Shown: in pieces, positions 54,004 to 62,702 of the stretch | Layout of the letters: the number at the start of each line of letters is the position of its first letter | Numbering within the stretch: the stretch's first letter is position 1 | NCBI RefSeq assembly: GCF_900166595.1 | Contig: NZ_LT745763.1 | Span: 3,533,333-3,597,332, forward strand | From: Virgibacillus dokdonensis | Lineage (GTDB): Bacteria; Bacillota; Bacilli; Bacillales; Amphibacillaceae | Length of the DNA stretch: 64,000 nt | Reading direction: 5' to 3' | Made by a program: the position numbers and the translations under genes | The notes under the pieces: generated by a model | Told to the model about the DNA's origin: nothing | Database searches by the model: none | Seen by the model: only the letters and a program-made list of their open reading frames with translations

Positions 54004-54945
54004 TCATTTGGATAACCTTTGTTTAGCACTACTTTTCCCTTTATAATTGACAGCAATAATTCCTATTGCCACTAACCCTAAAGCTCCAATAATATATACA
54101 TCTAATGTCTCCGCTGGAATAAAGATAGCTGATAAAATGGCTCCAGATACAGGAGTAATAAATTTAAACATGCTTATTTCGCCAGCTTTATTATACTTTA
54201 AGATCGAGTACCACAAAGCAAAGGCAGCCGCAGACAATACAGCAGAATATACGAACAACCAAAACCCTAAAGGCGTGAAAGTCATCGCTTCACTTTCTAA
54301 CTGTGGTACTCCAAAGATCAACATCAGACTAGCACCAATTGACAATTGCCATCCTGTTATAGCAAACGGATGAATACCAACGGCTAACTCTTTTGCCATT
54401 ATTGTACCAATGGCACCTGTTAATGCCGCTAAAATCATATAGCCCTCCCCTGTAAATTGGAAGCTAAGCTGGAACTCCTGCCCCCAATTAGCAACAATAA
54501 TTCCGGCAAAACCAGCCGCTAAGCCAATACCTTTTTTCCAATTCATCCGATCATTGCTATAGAAAAAGTGAGCTAATATAACGGTAAAAAATGTACCGCT
54601 TGAGACTAAGATCGCCCCTTGCATTCCAGAAACTTTCGCTAACCCGTTATAAAAAAAGAAGTATTGCAATCCTGTTTGGATAATACCAAATATCGTCAAA
54701 AACAGCATTTGCCTTTTCGTTACCATTAATCGCTTTCGATCTACAAGGAAGAGACCAATTAATATGATTAAACCTGCTAGTAAAAAGCGCATTCCTGCAA
54801 ACACAATTTTAGCAATTGTATCATCTGCTGCCATTTGTAACTCATCATAACTTACTTTCAAAACAGGAAAAGCACTGCCCCATAAGATGGAACAAAAAAT
54901 AGCAATGCCCACCACAATCCATTTTTTCTCAAAAACACGATTCAC
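54004..54945 (-). CDS. EamA/DMT-superfamily transporter
   Basis: A ten-helix inner-membrane protein of 313 residues made of two EamA repeats. Helix 1 is WIVVGIAIFCSILWGSAFPV, followed by FAGMRFLLAGLIILIG; repeat two begins around GEGYMILAALTGAIGTIMAK. Basic C-terminus KGKSSAKQRLSK. Substrates of this family are metabolites or amino acids and cannot be predicted. The start is GTG 54945 behind AGGAGATG. It is divergent from galK, but no functional link is evident. Confidence 0.87.
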   Translation of the reverse strand: MNRVFEKKWIVVGIAIFCSILWGSAFPVLKVSYDELQMAADDTIAKIVFAGMRFLLAGLIILIGLFLVDRKRLMVTKRQMLFLTIFGIIQTGLQYFFFYNGLAKVSGMQGAILVSSGTFFTVILAHFFYSNDRMNWKKGIGLAAGFAGIIVANWGQEFQLSFQFTGEGYMILAALTGAIGTIMAKELAVGIHPFAITGWQLSIGASLMLIFGVPQLESEAMTFTPLGFWLFVYSAVLSAAAFALWYSILKYNKAGEISMFKFITPVSGAILSAIFIPAETLDVYIIGALGLVAIGIIAVNYKGKSSAKQRLSK

Positions 54946-55077
54946 TTTATGCCATCTCCTCTATATTCCATTTTCTATTATTCTTTATGAAAACGCATTT
55001 CATCATCTGCATTCCCCGAAAATATTGAATTTAAAATGTGAAGGTACAATACTCTATTATTTAAACATACAGACCTA

Positions 55078-55137
55078 TTGTCAAACATATCGTTTTGTTG
55101 TACATTTATATTAGTTAGTTAATTAATTTAATTAACT
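55078..55137 (+). promoter_or_regulatory. galKTM promoter and palindromic operator
   Basis: TTGTCA (55078-55083), 17-bp spacer, TACATT (55101-55106). Just downstream is AGTTAATTA-ATT-TAATTAACT (55117-55137), perfect 9-bp arms, within further TTAATT repeats. Position after the start suggests repression; the ROK protein at 52327 is a candidate regulator. Confidence 0.55.
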
Positions 55138-55193
55138 TAATTAAATTATATAAATAAACTATATCACCAAAATTCAACAGGAGGCCTATAAAA

Positions 55194-56372
55194 ATGAACG
55201 ATTTACGTACGACATTTAAAAATACGTTTAACAATGTAGCAGAATCTTCCATCTGTTTTGCACCTGGAAGAATTAATTTAATTGGCGAGCACACGGATTA
55301 CAATGGCGGGTATGTATTACCTGCAGCTATTTCCTATGGTACCTATGCGCTTGGTGTTAAAAGAACCGATCAAAAGTTTCGCTTTTTCTCTGAGAACTTC
55401 CCTGAATCAGGCATTATAGCATGTGATTTAAAAGACCTTTCCTTTCAACAAGCAGACCAGTGGGCAAACTATCCAAAAGGTATGATTCAAGCGTTAAAAA
55501 ATAGCAACTACCCCATTCATACCGGAGCTGACATTATGTTTTATGGGAATATCCCTAACCAAGCAGGTCTTTCTTCCTCTGCATCCATTGAATTAGTAAC
55601 CGGGATTTTATTACAACAACTGTTTCACTTCGAAGCCGATAAGCTTACCTTCATTCAATTGGGGCAACAAGTTGAAAATGCGTATATGGGAGTAAATAGT
55701 GGTATCATGGACCAATTTGCAATTGGGCTAGGTAAACAAGATCACGCTATTCTATTAAACTGTAAAACGAATGATTTTAAATATGTCCCCCTTCACTTGC
55801 AAGAATATGAGATCGTTATCATCCATTCCAATAAGCAACGTACATTAGCAGACTCCAAATATAATGAACGATTTAATGAATGTCAAGAAGCGCTAACCGC
55901 ATTACAAACTGTATTGCCTATTCAACATTTAAGTGACGTTTCCTTGCAACAATTTCACGCCTATAAGCATGTCATTACATCCCCTACGATTCAAAAACGA
56001 GCGAAACATGTTATATCGGAAAATGCTCGTACGTTACAAGCCAGTACAGAACTAAAAAATGGCAACTTATCCGCATTCGGAGAGCTTATGAATTTGTCTC
56101 ATCAATCATTGCAAGAAGATTATGAAGTCACGGGAAAAGAACTGGATACGATAGTCCACACTGCATGGAAGCAGGATGGTGTGCTAGGTGCTCGCATGAC
56201 TGGAGCTGGATTTGGCGGCTGTGCTATAGCTATCGTTGCTCAAGAAAAAATAGACGCATTTAAAGCGAATGTAAATAACACGTATCGACAAACCATCGGT
56301 TACGACGCTTCTTTCTATACAGCATCTATCGTTAATGGTGCCAATTCATTGGAAATCGCACCAAACAAATAG
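55194..56372 (+). CDS. galK: Galactokinase
   Basis: Phosphorylates galactose to galactose-1-phosphate in the Leloir pathway. 392 residues, a GHMP kinase. The galactokinase signature is APGRINLIGEHTDYNGGYVL, the ATP loop is NQAGLSSSASIELVTG and the C-terminal motif GARMTGAGFGGCAIAIV. The catalytic Asp lies in VNSGIMDQFAIGLGK. The start ATG 55194 is behind AGGAGG. It is the first gene of galKTM, with a palindromic site upstream. Confidence 0.96.
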   Translation: MNDLRTTFKNTFNNVAESSICFAPGRINLIGEHTDYNGGYVLPAAISYGTYALGVKRTDQKFRFFSENFPESGIIACDLKDLSFQQADQWANYPKGMIQALKNSNYPIHTGADIMFYGNIPNQAGLSSSASIELVTGILLQQLFHFEADKLTFIQLGQQVENAYMGVNSGIMDQFAIGLGKQDHAILLNCKTNDFKYVPLHLQEYEIVIIHSNKQRTLADSKYNERFNECQEALTALQTVLPIQHLSDVSLQQFHAYKHVITSPTIQKRAKHVISENARTLQASTELKNGNLSAFGELMNLSHQSLQEDYEVTGKELDTIVHTAWKQDGVLGARMTGAGFGGCAIAIVAQEKIDAFKANVNNTYRQTIGYDASFYTASIVNGANSLEIAPNK

Positions 56373-56413
56373 CAGCTTCATGCATATTTTACGCTTTGGA
56401 AAGGAAGGTTGAC

Positions 56414-57922
56414 ATGGGATACATTGATACACTAATAAACAAACTTATCCAACAGGCTGTTCAAAAAAATTTAATCGAACAGCTAGACACCGTTTATGCA
56501 AGAAATCAAATAATGGCGCTATTAAAGCTCGAATCCTACCACATTCCATGTAATCAGGATGAACAGCTTACGGTAAATGAAACGATTCCTGATTTATTAG
56601 AGCAATTGATAGCGTGGGCTGTCGAAGCGCAGATAATTGAAAACGTTTTTGATGACAAAGAAATTTTAACAGCGAACATAATGAATTGTTTTCTAGATAA
56701 GCCTTCAACGATTCACGATACATTTTATAAGAAATATGCAGAATCGCCACAAGCGGCCACCGACTATTTTTATCAATTAAGCAAGCATAGTAATTATATT
56801 CAAGTTAAACGAACACAAAAGAATGTCCATTTTACCACGCAGTCAACGTACGGAGAAATAGAAATAACAATTAATTTGTCCAAACCTGAAAAAGATCCTG
56901 AACAAATTAAACGAGAACGTGAATGGAAACATACAACCAGCTATCCCAAATGTGTTCTATGCAGAGAGAATGAAGGTTATGTCGGGCGGACAGGTTATCC
57001 AGCAAGAGCGAACCACCGCGTCATTCCTATTCCTTTATTAGACGAAGTTTGGTATTTACAGTACTCCCCATACGTTTATTACAATGAGCATAGTATACTG
57101 TTGTCTGAAGAACACCATGAGATGAAAATTGACCAACATACATTTGCTAGGTTGCTCGCATTTGTGGAGAGATTCCCGCATTATTTTATAGGTTCTAACG
57201 CAGATCTTCCCATTGTAGGTGGCTCTATTTTAAGTCACGATCATTATCAAGCTGGCCGACATACATTTCCCATGAGTCATACCCAGTCGATATGTTCATT
57301 TTCGATAAAAGGTTTTTCACAAGTTGAAGCAGCTATTTTAAAATGGCCGTTATCTGTCATCCGTTTACAAAGCAGGCAAAAAAACGAACTGATCTCCTGT
57401 GCAGCGTATGTGTTAGACGTGTGGAAAAGCTATACTGACGAAGCTGCAGAAATCATTTCTGTTACAAATGACATTCCCCATAACACGATAACGCCAATAG
57501 CAAGATGGCGAGGGAATGTGTATGAATTGGATCTCGTTTTAAGAAATAATCGTACAATAGAAGAACATCCAACTGGGATTTCCCACCCTCACAAAGATGT
57601 GCAACATATAAAAAAGGAAAATATTGGTTTAATTGAAGTGATGGGCCTTGCCGTCTTGCCAGCGAGATTGGAAACCGAGTTAGGTGAATTAAAGCGCTTT
57701 TTATATAATCAACCAAATAAATTAGCCGGCTATCACAGCGATTGGGCTCATGAAATAAAACGCGCTTATAGCAACGCTGAATTAGAGCTTCATGCAGAGA
57801 CAATTATACAAGCTGAAGTGGGGAAAAAGTTTATTCGCGCACTAGAAGATGCTGGCGTTTTCAAACAAACAGAAACTGGCATACAAGCTTTCAAGCGATT
57901 TATAAACGAGCTGAATCAATAA
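56414..57922 (+). CDS. galT: UDP-glucose-hexose-1-phosphate uridylyltransferase, type 2
   Basis: Exchanges UMP between UDP-glucose and galactose-1-phosphate. 502 residues (B. subtilis GalT 513), the Firmicutes type 2 form, much longer than E. coli GalT. CVLCRENEGYVGRTGYPARA is a CxxC-containing conserved block, and the active-site His are in GGSILSHDHYQAGRH; EVMGLAVLPARLETEL follows towards the C-terminus. ATG 56414 is chosen, with AGGAAGG 5 bases upstream; TTG 56396 has no site. It is 41 bases after galK and 15 before galM. Confidence 0.94.
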   Translation: MGYIDTLINKLIQQAVQKNLIEQLDTVYARNQIMALLKLESYHIPCNQDEQLTVNETIPDLLEQLIAWAVEAQIIENVFDDKEILTANIMNCFLDKPSTIHDTFYKKYAESPQAATDYFYQLSKHSNYIQVKRTQKNVHFTTQSTYGEIEITINLSKPEKDPEQIKREREWKHTTSYPKCVLCRENEGYVGRTGYPARANHRVIPIPLLDEVWYLQYSPYVYYNEHSILLSEEHHEMKIDQHTFARLLAFVERFPHYFIGSNADLPIVGGSILSHDHYQAGRHTFPMSHTQSICSFSIKGFSQVEAAILKWPLSVIRLQSRQKNELISCAAYVLDVWKSYTDEAAEIISVTNDIPHNTITPIARWRGNVYELDLVLRNNRTIEEHPTGISHPHKDVQHIKKENIGLIEVMGLAVLPARLETELGELKRFLYNQPNKLAGYHSDWAHEIKRAYSNAELELHAETIIQAEVGKKFIRALEDAGVFKQTETGIQAFKRFINELNQ

Positions 57923-57937
57923 TGGAGTGAATAGCAA

Positions 57938-58972
57938 ATGGAGATAAAAGAAAAAACGGTTCATACGAATTGGAAGCTACGAACATTGATAAACGATAAT
58001 CATATGCAAATAAGCTTTCTCGATTATGGCGGTGCCATCACCGAAATTGTCGTACCTGATAAACAAGGACAATTGGATAATGTCGTATTGCACTACAATC
58101 ATTATCAAGATTATGAAGCCAACCCATTTTATTTAGGAGCTTTAATCGGAAGAGTTGCTGGCAGAATAGCAAATGCCTCCTTTTTAGTGAAAGGAAAAAG
58201 GCACTTTGTTACTAAAAATGAGGGGCATCATCATTTACACGGTGGTATAAACGGCTTTAGTCATGTGCTCTGGCATGTTACTACAGAGCAAACAGAAAAG
58301 GATGTTCGTGCTATTTTGACACACCATAGTCCTGATGGAGATAATGGTTATCCTGGCAATGTGAAAGTGACGATCAGCTATATTTTGACAAATGAAAATA
58401 CGTTTACGATAGATTATAAAGCGACAACGGATCAAGCTACTCCTATCGCCTTAACGAATCATAGCTACTTCAACTTGCGAGGAAGTAAAGGCGAAACAGT
58501 GAAGCAGCATTATGCTAAAATGAAGAGCGATATTTGCTTGGAATTAAACAAAGACCTCATTCCAACAGGGCGCTTTATTACAAACGCACATGCTTTTAAT
58601 TTTCAATCTTACCAGCAATTATGTACAGGCATGAATGCCAACCATGAACAAAACAGCATCGCCGGTAATGGGTATGACCATTATTTTTGTTTCGCGAAAG
58701 AAAAAGATAAGCAAGCATGCTTACTCGATAAAAAAACAGGCAGAACACTTCACGTTACAACCAATCAACCTGGCATGATTTTATACACTGGTAACTATTT
58801 ACATGAATCACATAAACAAATACAAACAACATTTTCTCGTTACCAAGGAGTGTGTTTGGAAACACAGGGTTCTCCAGTTGCACTTATCTACAAACACTTA
58901 CCAAGTATTATGTTAGAGCCGAATGAAATCTATCATCAAACAACTGCTTTTTCCTTTGGAATAAAGGGTTAA
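57938..58972 (+). CDS. galM: Aldose 1-epimerase (mutarotase)
   Basis: Interconverts alpha- and beta-galactose, feeding galK. 344 residues. YLGALIGRVAGRIANASF, HHLHGGINGFSHVLW (His), ALTNHSYFNLRG (catalytic His) and the catalytic-Glu region YQGVCLETQG are all present. The start ATG 57938 has GGAGTG about 9 bases upstream. It ends the operon; a UDP-galactose 4-epimerase gene (galE) does not follow. Confidence 0.94.
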   Translation: MEIKEKTVHTNWKLRTLINDNHMQISFLDYGGAITEIVVPDKQGQLDNVVLHYNHYQDYEANPFYLGALIGRVAGRIANASFLVKGKRHFVTKNEGHHHLHGGINGFSHVLWHVTTEQTEKDVRAILTHHSPDGDNGYPGNVKVTISYILTNENTFTIDYKATTDQATPIALTNHSYFNLRGSKGETVKQHYAKMKSDICLELNKDLIPTGRFITNAHAFNFQSYQQLCTGMNANHEQNSIAGNGYDHYFCFAKEKDKQACLLDKKTGRTLHVTTNQPGMILYTGNYLHESHKQIQTTFSRYQGVCLETQGSPVALIYKHLPSIMLEPNEIYHQTTAFSFGIKG

Positions 58973-58978
58973 AAGGCT

Positions 58979-59045
58979 ACTTTTAGAAAAACTTGGCTAT
59001 GTCGATTGAACACCGTCGTTTAACCCATAAAATTTTATATACCAA
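58979..59045 (+). repeat. Dispersed repeat family B, copy 11 (shortened)
   Basis: TTTTAGAAAAACTTGGCTAT, ACACCGTCGTTTAACC, ATAAAATTTTATATACC. It begins 6 bases after the galM stop. Confidence 0.65.
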
Positions 59046-59073
59046 TGATGCCTAGGTTTCAAGCATCATTGGT
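59041..59073 (+). terminator. Hairpin after galM
   Basis: ACCAATGATGC pairs with GCATCATTGGT around an 11-nt loop. Its T content is low, so termination is probable only. Confidence 0.6.
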
Positions 59074-59193
59074 TGTCTTCATGAAGATTGATATTAAAAT
59101 GATAAAACCAGAACATAAATAATGACCTACTATAAATCTTTTATGGACTTTCATTTTCGGGGTAATCTTACTAGATAATTTTATCTACAATAC

Positions 59194-59664
59194 TTATTTA
59201 TCTTCATATTTTATTTCATGCCTATGACAAAAATCAATCGCGATTTCCTTTAAACGGTTATGATGATAGTCATACCAATCGTCTTCTAGGTCTAATGCGA
59301 TTATTTTATCTTTAAACCTACGAAAAGCGCCCTTCCCTCGTATCGCCGTTAACAATTGCTGTTGATGTCGCTCATTTTTTACTGCTAGACAAAAATCTTC
59401 CATAATGTCGTATTCATTCATATCATATTTACTCGGAATGGTTTGATATTTCTCAAAAGAAAAAACAATATCTTCTGCCAATTTCAACTGTTTTTGTTCC
59501 CACGATGGTAAATGATCACCCTTTTCGCCATCTTCTGCCATACTTAAAAACTCTCTCATGATGTATACGATTTCCCCTGTTTTCTTATTCACAAATCCAT
59601 TTGAATCATCAGATTGCATATCCATCTCGTCGATTAAATCGGATAGTTTTAGAGCTTGGCTCAT
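59194..59664 (-). CDS. UPF0158 family protein
   Basis: A 156-residue acidic soluble protein. The pattern LIDEMDMQSDDSNGFVNKKT followed by GEIVYI at the N-terminus, a central PSKYDMNEYDIMEDFC and the C-terminal GKGAFRRFKDKI, WYDYHHNRLKEIAIDFC match UPF0158 (PF03682). No function is established for the family. The start ATG 59664 is behind AGAGGG. Monocistronic, with no terminator obvious. Confidence 0.88.
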   Translation of the reverse strand: MSQALKLSDLIDEMDMQSDDSNGFVNKKTGEIVYIMREFLSMAEDGEKGDHLPSWEQKQLKLAEDIVFSFEKYQTIPSKYDMNEYDIMEDFCLAVKNERHQQQLLTAIRGKGAFRRFKDKIIALDLEDDWYDYHHNRLKEIAIDFCHRHEIKYEDK

Positions 59665-59733
59665 CCTTATTCCCTCTATTCTATAAAATAATTTTTCCCT
59701 CTTGTGGGTTCTTCACCCGTTACAGCCTCATGT

Positions 59734-59816
59734 GTCTTATCGTCAAATTTTTATGACGAAAAACGCCATCGTTTTACTTCTACTATAAATGCTTGAAATT
59801 TACACATTTCTCCATC
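59734..59816 (+). repeat. Dispersed repeat family B, copy 12
   Basis: TGTCTTATCGTCAAATTTTT, ATGACGAAAAACGCCATCGT, TTTACTTCTACTATAAATGC: the centre is the best match to consensus. The first 12 bases are lost. Confidence 0.7.
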
Positions 59817-59892
59817 CTAGAAAGTTAAAAATAAATTTCTTTCGTCAATGAAGGATCTCACGCAAATCGAAGCAACGCGTTATATTTAAGAG

Positions 59893-60516
59893 CTATGTTT
59901 CATCTTGTAATAATGCTACAAAATGAGCAATAATTTTTGCGGTTAAACCCCAAATCACTCTATCCTCGTAATAGTAAAATAATTCCTCCATTTTCGGTGT
60001 GCTCCAATTGTAATCTCTTCCCCCCTGAATATCATGATAAGGAAAATTCTCTTCCGGTATCACTTTAAAACTCACTTGATAAGCTTTTGGTTTCGTATCA
60101 AGGAAAAAACGTAAAGGTACCGAAAATACTTCTGCCACCTCTGCAGAGTTAGGATTAATGGTTTCTATATTCTCGACAGTCCCAGTAAAAGGAAATACAA
60201 TCCTTCCAAAATCAGATACAATATAGTCTAAAGGAATTACATTACGAATTTGCGTTTGCTCTATCCCCAATTCTTCCGATGTTTCCCGTAAGGCACAATG
60301 CAACTCATCTTTGTCACTTTGTTCCACCCGCCCACCTGGAAAGCAAACATCTCCTGGTTGACTCCGCATATGCTTCGAACGAACTTCAAAAAGCAGATGG
60401 GTTTCATTATTTACTGCAATCAATGGGATAAGAACTGCAAATTCACGAAAATGCTCCCTCCCTAGGATGGTCGGTTTTCGATGTTGCAATCGTTCAATAA
60501 CTTCTGCTGTATTCAT
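59893..60516 (-). CDS. Nudix hydrolase, CoA pyrophosphatase type
   Basis: Cleaves coenzyme A or acyl-CoA to 3',5'-ADP and phosphopantetheine derivatives, by family. 207 residues. The CoA-specific motif (LLFEVRSKHMRSQPGDVCFP) runs into the Nudix box GGRVEQSDKDELHCALRETS, then EELGI, with all metal-binding Glu in place. Related to B. subtilis YeaB. The start ATG 60516 is behind GGGGTG. Monocistronic. Confidence 0.9.
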   Translation of the reverse strand: MNTAEVIERLQHRKPTILGREHFREFAVLIPLIAVNNETHLLFEVRSKHMRSQPGDVCFPGGRVEQSDKDELHCALRETSEELGIEQTQIRNVIPLDYIVSDFGRIVFPFTGTVENIETINPNSAEVAEVFSVPLRFFLDTKPKAYQVSFKVIPEENFPYHDIQGGRDYNWSTPKMEELFYYYEDRVIWGLTAKIIAHFVALLQDET

Positions 60517-60666
60517 TATGTCACCCCTAACCAGCTACCTATACATATTATATAACACTTGTAGTTAAGTTGAAATCAAACCAAAACGATTAGGTAGAAT
60601 GACCCAGAAGTCTTCCCTTATTATTAATAGAGCGAAAGATCCTCTAAAAGAACCACTCTAAAGCGT

Positions 60667-60737
60667 TTAGCAAAACTTGCTTATTGTCAATTATTGATGT
60701 CGAAAATTATACGATGAACTTCCACATTTTACTATAC
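60667..60737 (+). repeat. Family B copy 13 (diverged) within a gene-free gap
   Basis: TTTAGCAAAACTTGCTTATTG, TGTCGAAAATTATACGAT, ACTATACC. It lies in the gap 60517-61254, which otherwise shows no gene; TTTCCCGGGAAA (near 61068) is a lone palindrome. Confidence 0.45.
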
Positions 60738-61254
60738 CTTTATGTATTGTGCATGACTCATATTGGTTAACCATAAATCCCTTCGTTCAAACAATGATTC
60801 ATAGAATAAAAAAAACACTTCTTCTAGCTAAATGATGATCGTATATGGACACACGATCCAGCACTGAATATAATCTTTTTGTTTTCCAATAATGCTATTC
60901 ACTATATCGTCACAAACTTTGCGAAAACTACATGGACCATTTATGAGGAAGCGCTTATAACAAGAATCCTATAACATAACACGCTTCACTTTTTTAAAAA
61001 TTTAATCCTTTTTCTTCCATTTATAAATAGTTGTTTATAACAGGTATTGTAAATATGTCGATATTTCCCGGGAAATGGGAAAGAAATACGGCTTAAAAAA
61101 GACAAATAGTTATGAACGAAACGTGGAATCAAATGATGTAGGAGAGCTTCGATATGAGGCAATGCCTTAGTAGGAAAGGACTTTTACTGGTGCGATTAAC
61201 CATCTGTAATTACGAAGTCAACTTGTTGACCCCCCTTTGTTTGTTGCATGCATG

Positions 61255-61345
61255 GTAGAAAAACTTGGCTTATCGCCAATTATTTAAGTCGAAAGTGTTC
61301 ATGTTGATACGATAAGCCTTAAACTCTTTTGCTTTTCTATCGTGC
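61255..61345 (+). repeat. Dispersed repeat family B, copy 14
   Basis: GGTAGAAAAACTTGGCTTAT, CGCCAATTATTTAAGTCGAA, ACGATAAGCCTTAAACTC, GCTTTTCTATCGTG. It ends 9 bases before the yvrJ stop. Confidence 0.75.
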
Positions 61346-61353
61346 AAGCAGTA

Positions 61354-61491
61354 CTATTGGCTCATTTTTTTAGGCAATTCGTAAATGGAGGCAATTAAAA
61401 TATTCAACTTGCCTTCTATACGATGAAGCAGATAAAAGGTCACTGCCATCGGAAATCCAACTTCGGTTATAAATGCTATCCACATATCCAT
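61354..61491 (-). CDS. yvrJ: YvrJ family small membrane protein
   Basis: A 45-residue protein below most size cut-offs: MDMWIAFITEVGFPMAVTFY, then LLHRIEGKLNILIASIYELP. One membrane helix with the conserved GFP and LLHRIE(G/S)KL turns identifies the YvrJ family. AAAGGAGG ends 8 bases before ATG 61491. It follows DUF2922 and DUF1659 genes on the same strand, a common trio in Bacillaceae, although 417 bases separate it from them. Function unknown. Confidence 0.85.
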   Translation of the reverse strand: MDMWIAFITEVGFPMAVTFYLLHRIEGKLNILIASIYELPKKMSQ

Positions 61492-61724
61492 ATGCCATGC
61501 CTCCTTTCTCCTAAAATCTGTCTACTTTAAATAAATATTCGTTAATATACATACCCTGTTATTAACAGCACACGTTTTCATACTGGAAAACCACTACTAA
61601 AAATTGATAGCTGTGTAGTTTATACATTTTTTTCACAACACTCGCCTGAATTAAATTTAAATTTCACTTACTAGCAAGTTTCTCTTATCCCACTGATTGT
61701 TACGTAAATTCATCGGCGATTTAC

Positions 61725-61803
61725 ATGATGTTATTTGCCACTGAGACTTGTCAAGCACTTGCACTTCCAACTCTTAAAGTGAGATTCTTATACCATCTTA
61801 TAT
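61725..61803 (+). repeat. Dispersed repeat family C, copy 4 (diverged)
   Basis: ATGATGTTATTTGCC on the left, CTTATACCATCTTATATCC on the right; weaker inverted ends than the other copies. It lies in the gap between DUF2922 and yvrJ. Confidence 0.45.
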
Positions 61804-61907
61804 CCAGACCCCGCCTTAGAATAAAACAATAGTTTATTTCATGTAAATTTGAAATGTAAAGCAAACGACCAGCAGATGACTACTGGTCGCATACGTTTAC
61901 CTAATTG

Positions 61908-62123
61908 TTATTGCATATCTACTTCTTCAACAATTCTCTCCACGATTCTTGCGCTTTTTTTAGCAACTAAATCTCCTCCACTAGAAGTGAAAGCATTTTG
62001 TTGCAAGATTTCATCCATAGCTGCGTTAACAGCTGCAGTATCAACTGGCTCCACTGGCTGATCAATGGAATAATTGACTGTTTTACCATCTTGGTTCGTA
62101 AATTTTAATTCGAGCTTCTTCAT
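61908..62123 (-). CDS. DUF2922 family protein
   Basis: A 71-residue protein: MKKLELKFTNQDGKTVNYSI, DQPVEPVDTAAVNAAMDEIL, ARIVERIVEEVD. These match DUF2922, a short beta-alpha family found beside DUF1659. AGGGAGGG ends 6 bases before ATG 62123; the frame further upstream to 62156 carries that site. It follows DUF1659 by 33 bases. Function unknown. Confidence 0.87.
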   Translation of the reverse strand: MKKLELKFTNQDGKTVNYSIDQPVEPVDTAAVNAAMDEILQQNAFTSSGGDLVAKKSARIVERIVEEVDMQ

Positions 62124-62156
62124 CTTTTTCCCTCCCTTCCTTTTCGTTTTATTCAT

Positions 62157-62381
62157 TTACTCCTCGACAATGTTTGAGCTATCCTTACGCTCAATCGATA
62201 GCAATGACAGCTTTTGTAAACCAACAATTGCTTGGGCAACTGTATACAGTTGCTCAGGCGTAGCAGTCGTTTTCACATTATTGAAGCTTTTAGCCTTTGT
62301 GAGTTGCTTCCCGCTATTTCCATCGATACCATTGTCAAATTCCAATCTAAGAGACGAATCCGTCAAAGTTGCAATAGCCAT
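62157..62381 (-). CDS. DUF1659 family protein
   Basis: A 74-residue protein: MAIATLTDSSLRLEFDNGID, NGKQL-like SGKQLTKAKSFNNVKT and LYTVAQAIVGLQKLSLLSIE. These are the DUF1659 landmarks. AAGGAGGTG lies 7 bases before ATG 62381, stronger than any site for 62399. First of the DUF1659-DUF2922-(YvrJ) set. Function unknown. Confidence 0.87.
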   Translation of the reverse strand: MAIATLTDSSLRLEFDNGIDGNSGKQLTKAKSFNNVKTTATPEQLYTVAQAIVGLQKLSLLSIERKDSSNIVEE

Positions 62382-62702
62382 GTTTATCACCTCCTTCACA
62401 CCTATAATCGATAGAAGTCGTTTGGAGGTAGTGAAATGAATTTTGTAGTTTTTTGTTCGATGAAATTAGCTAGCAATTGTATGTAAGGAAGTATTTAATT
62501 TATCGTTTCATTATGAAATAAAACCATATTTTGTACTAAAAAATTTGGCAGTTTATGTCTTTACATTTAGGGTACACTATTCATTAAGCCACTCCTCTTG
62601 TATCAAAAGTGACCTACCTTTCAATATTGTAATGTAAATGTAATTTACGCCAAGTACATATAGTAGTAAAATGAAAGATAGTATGTTTAATGAGGTGTAA
62701 AT

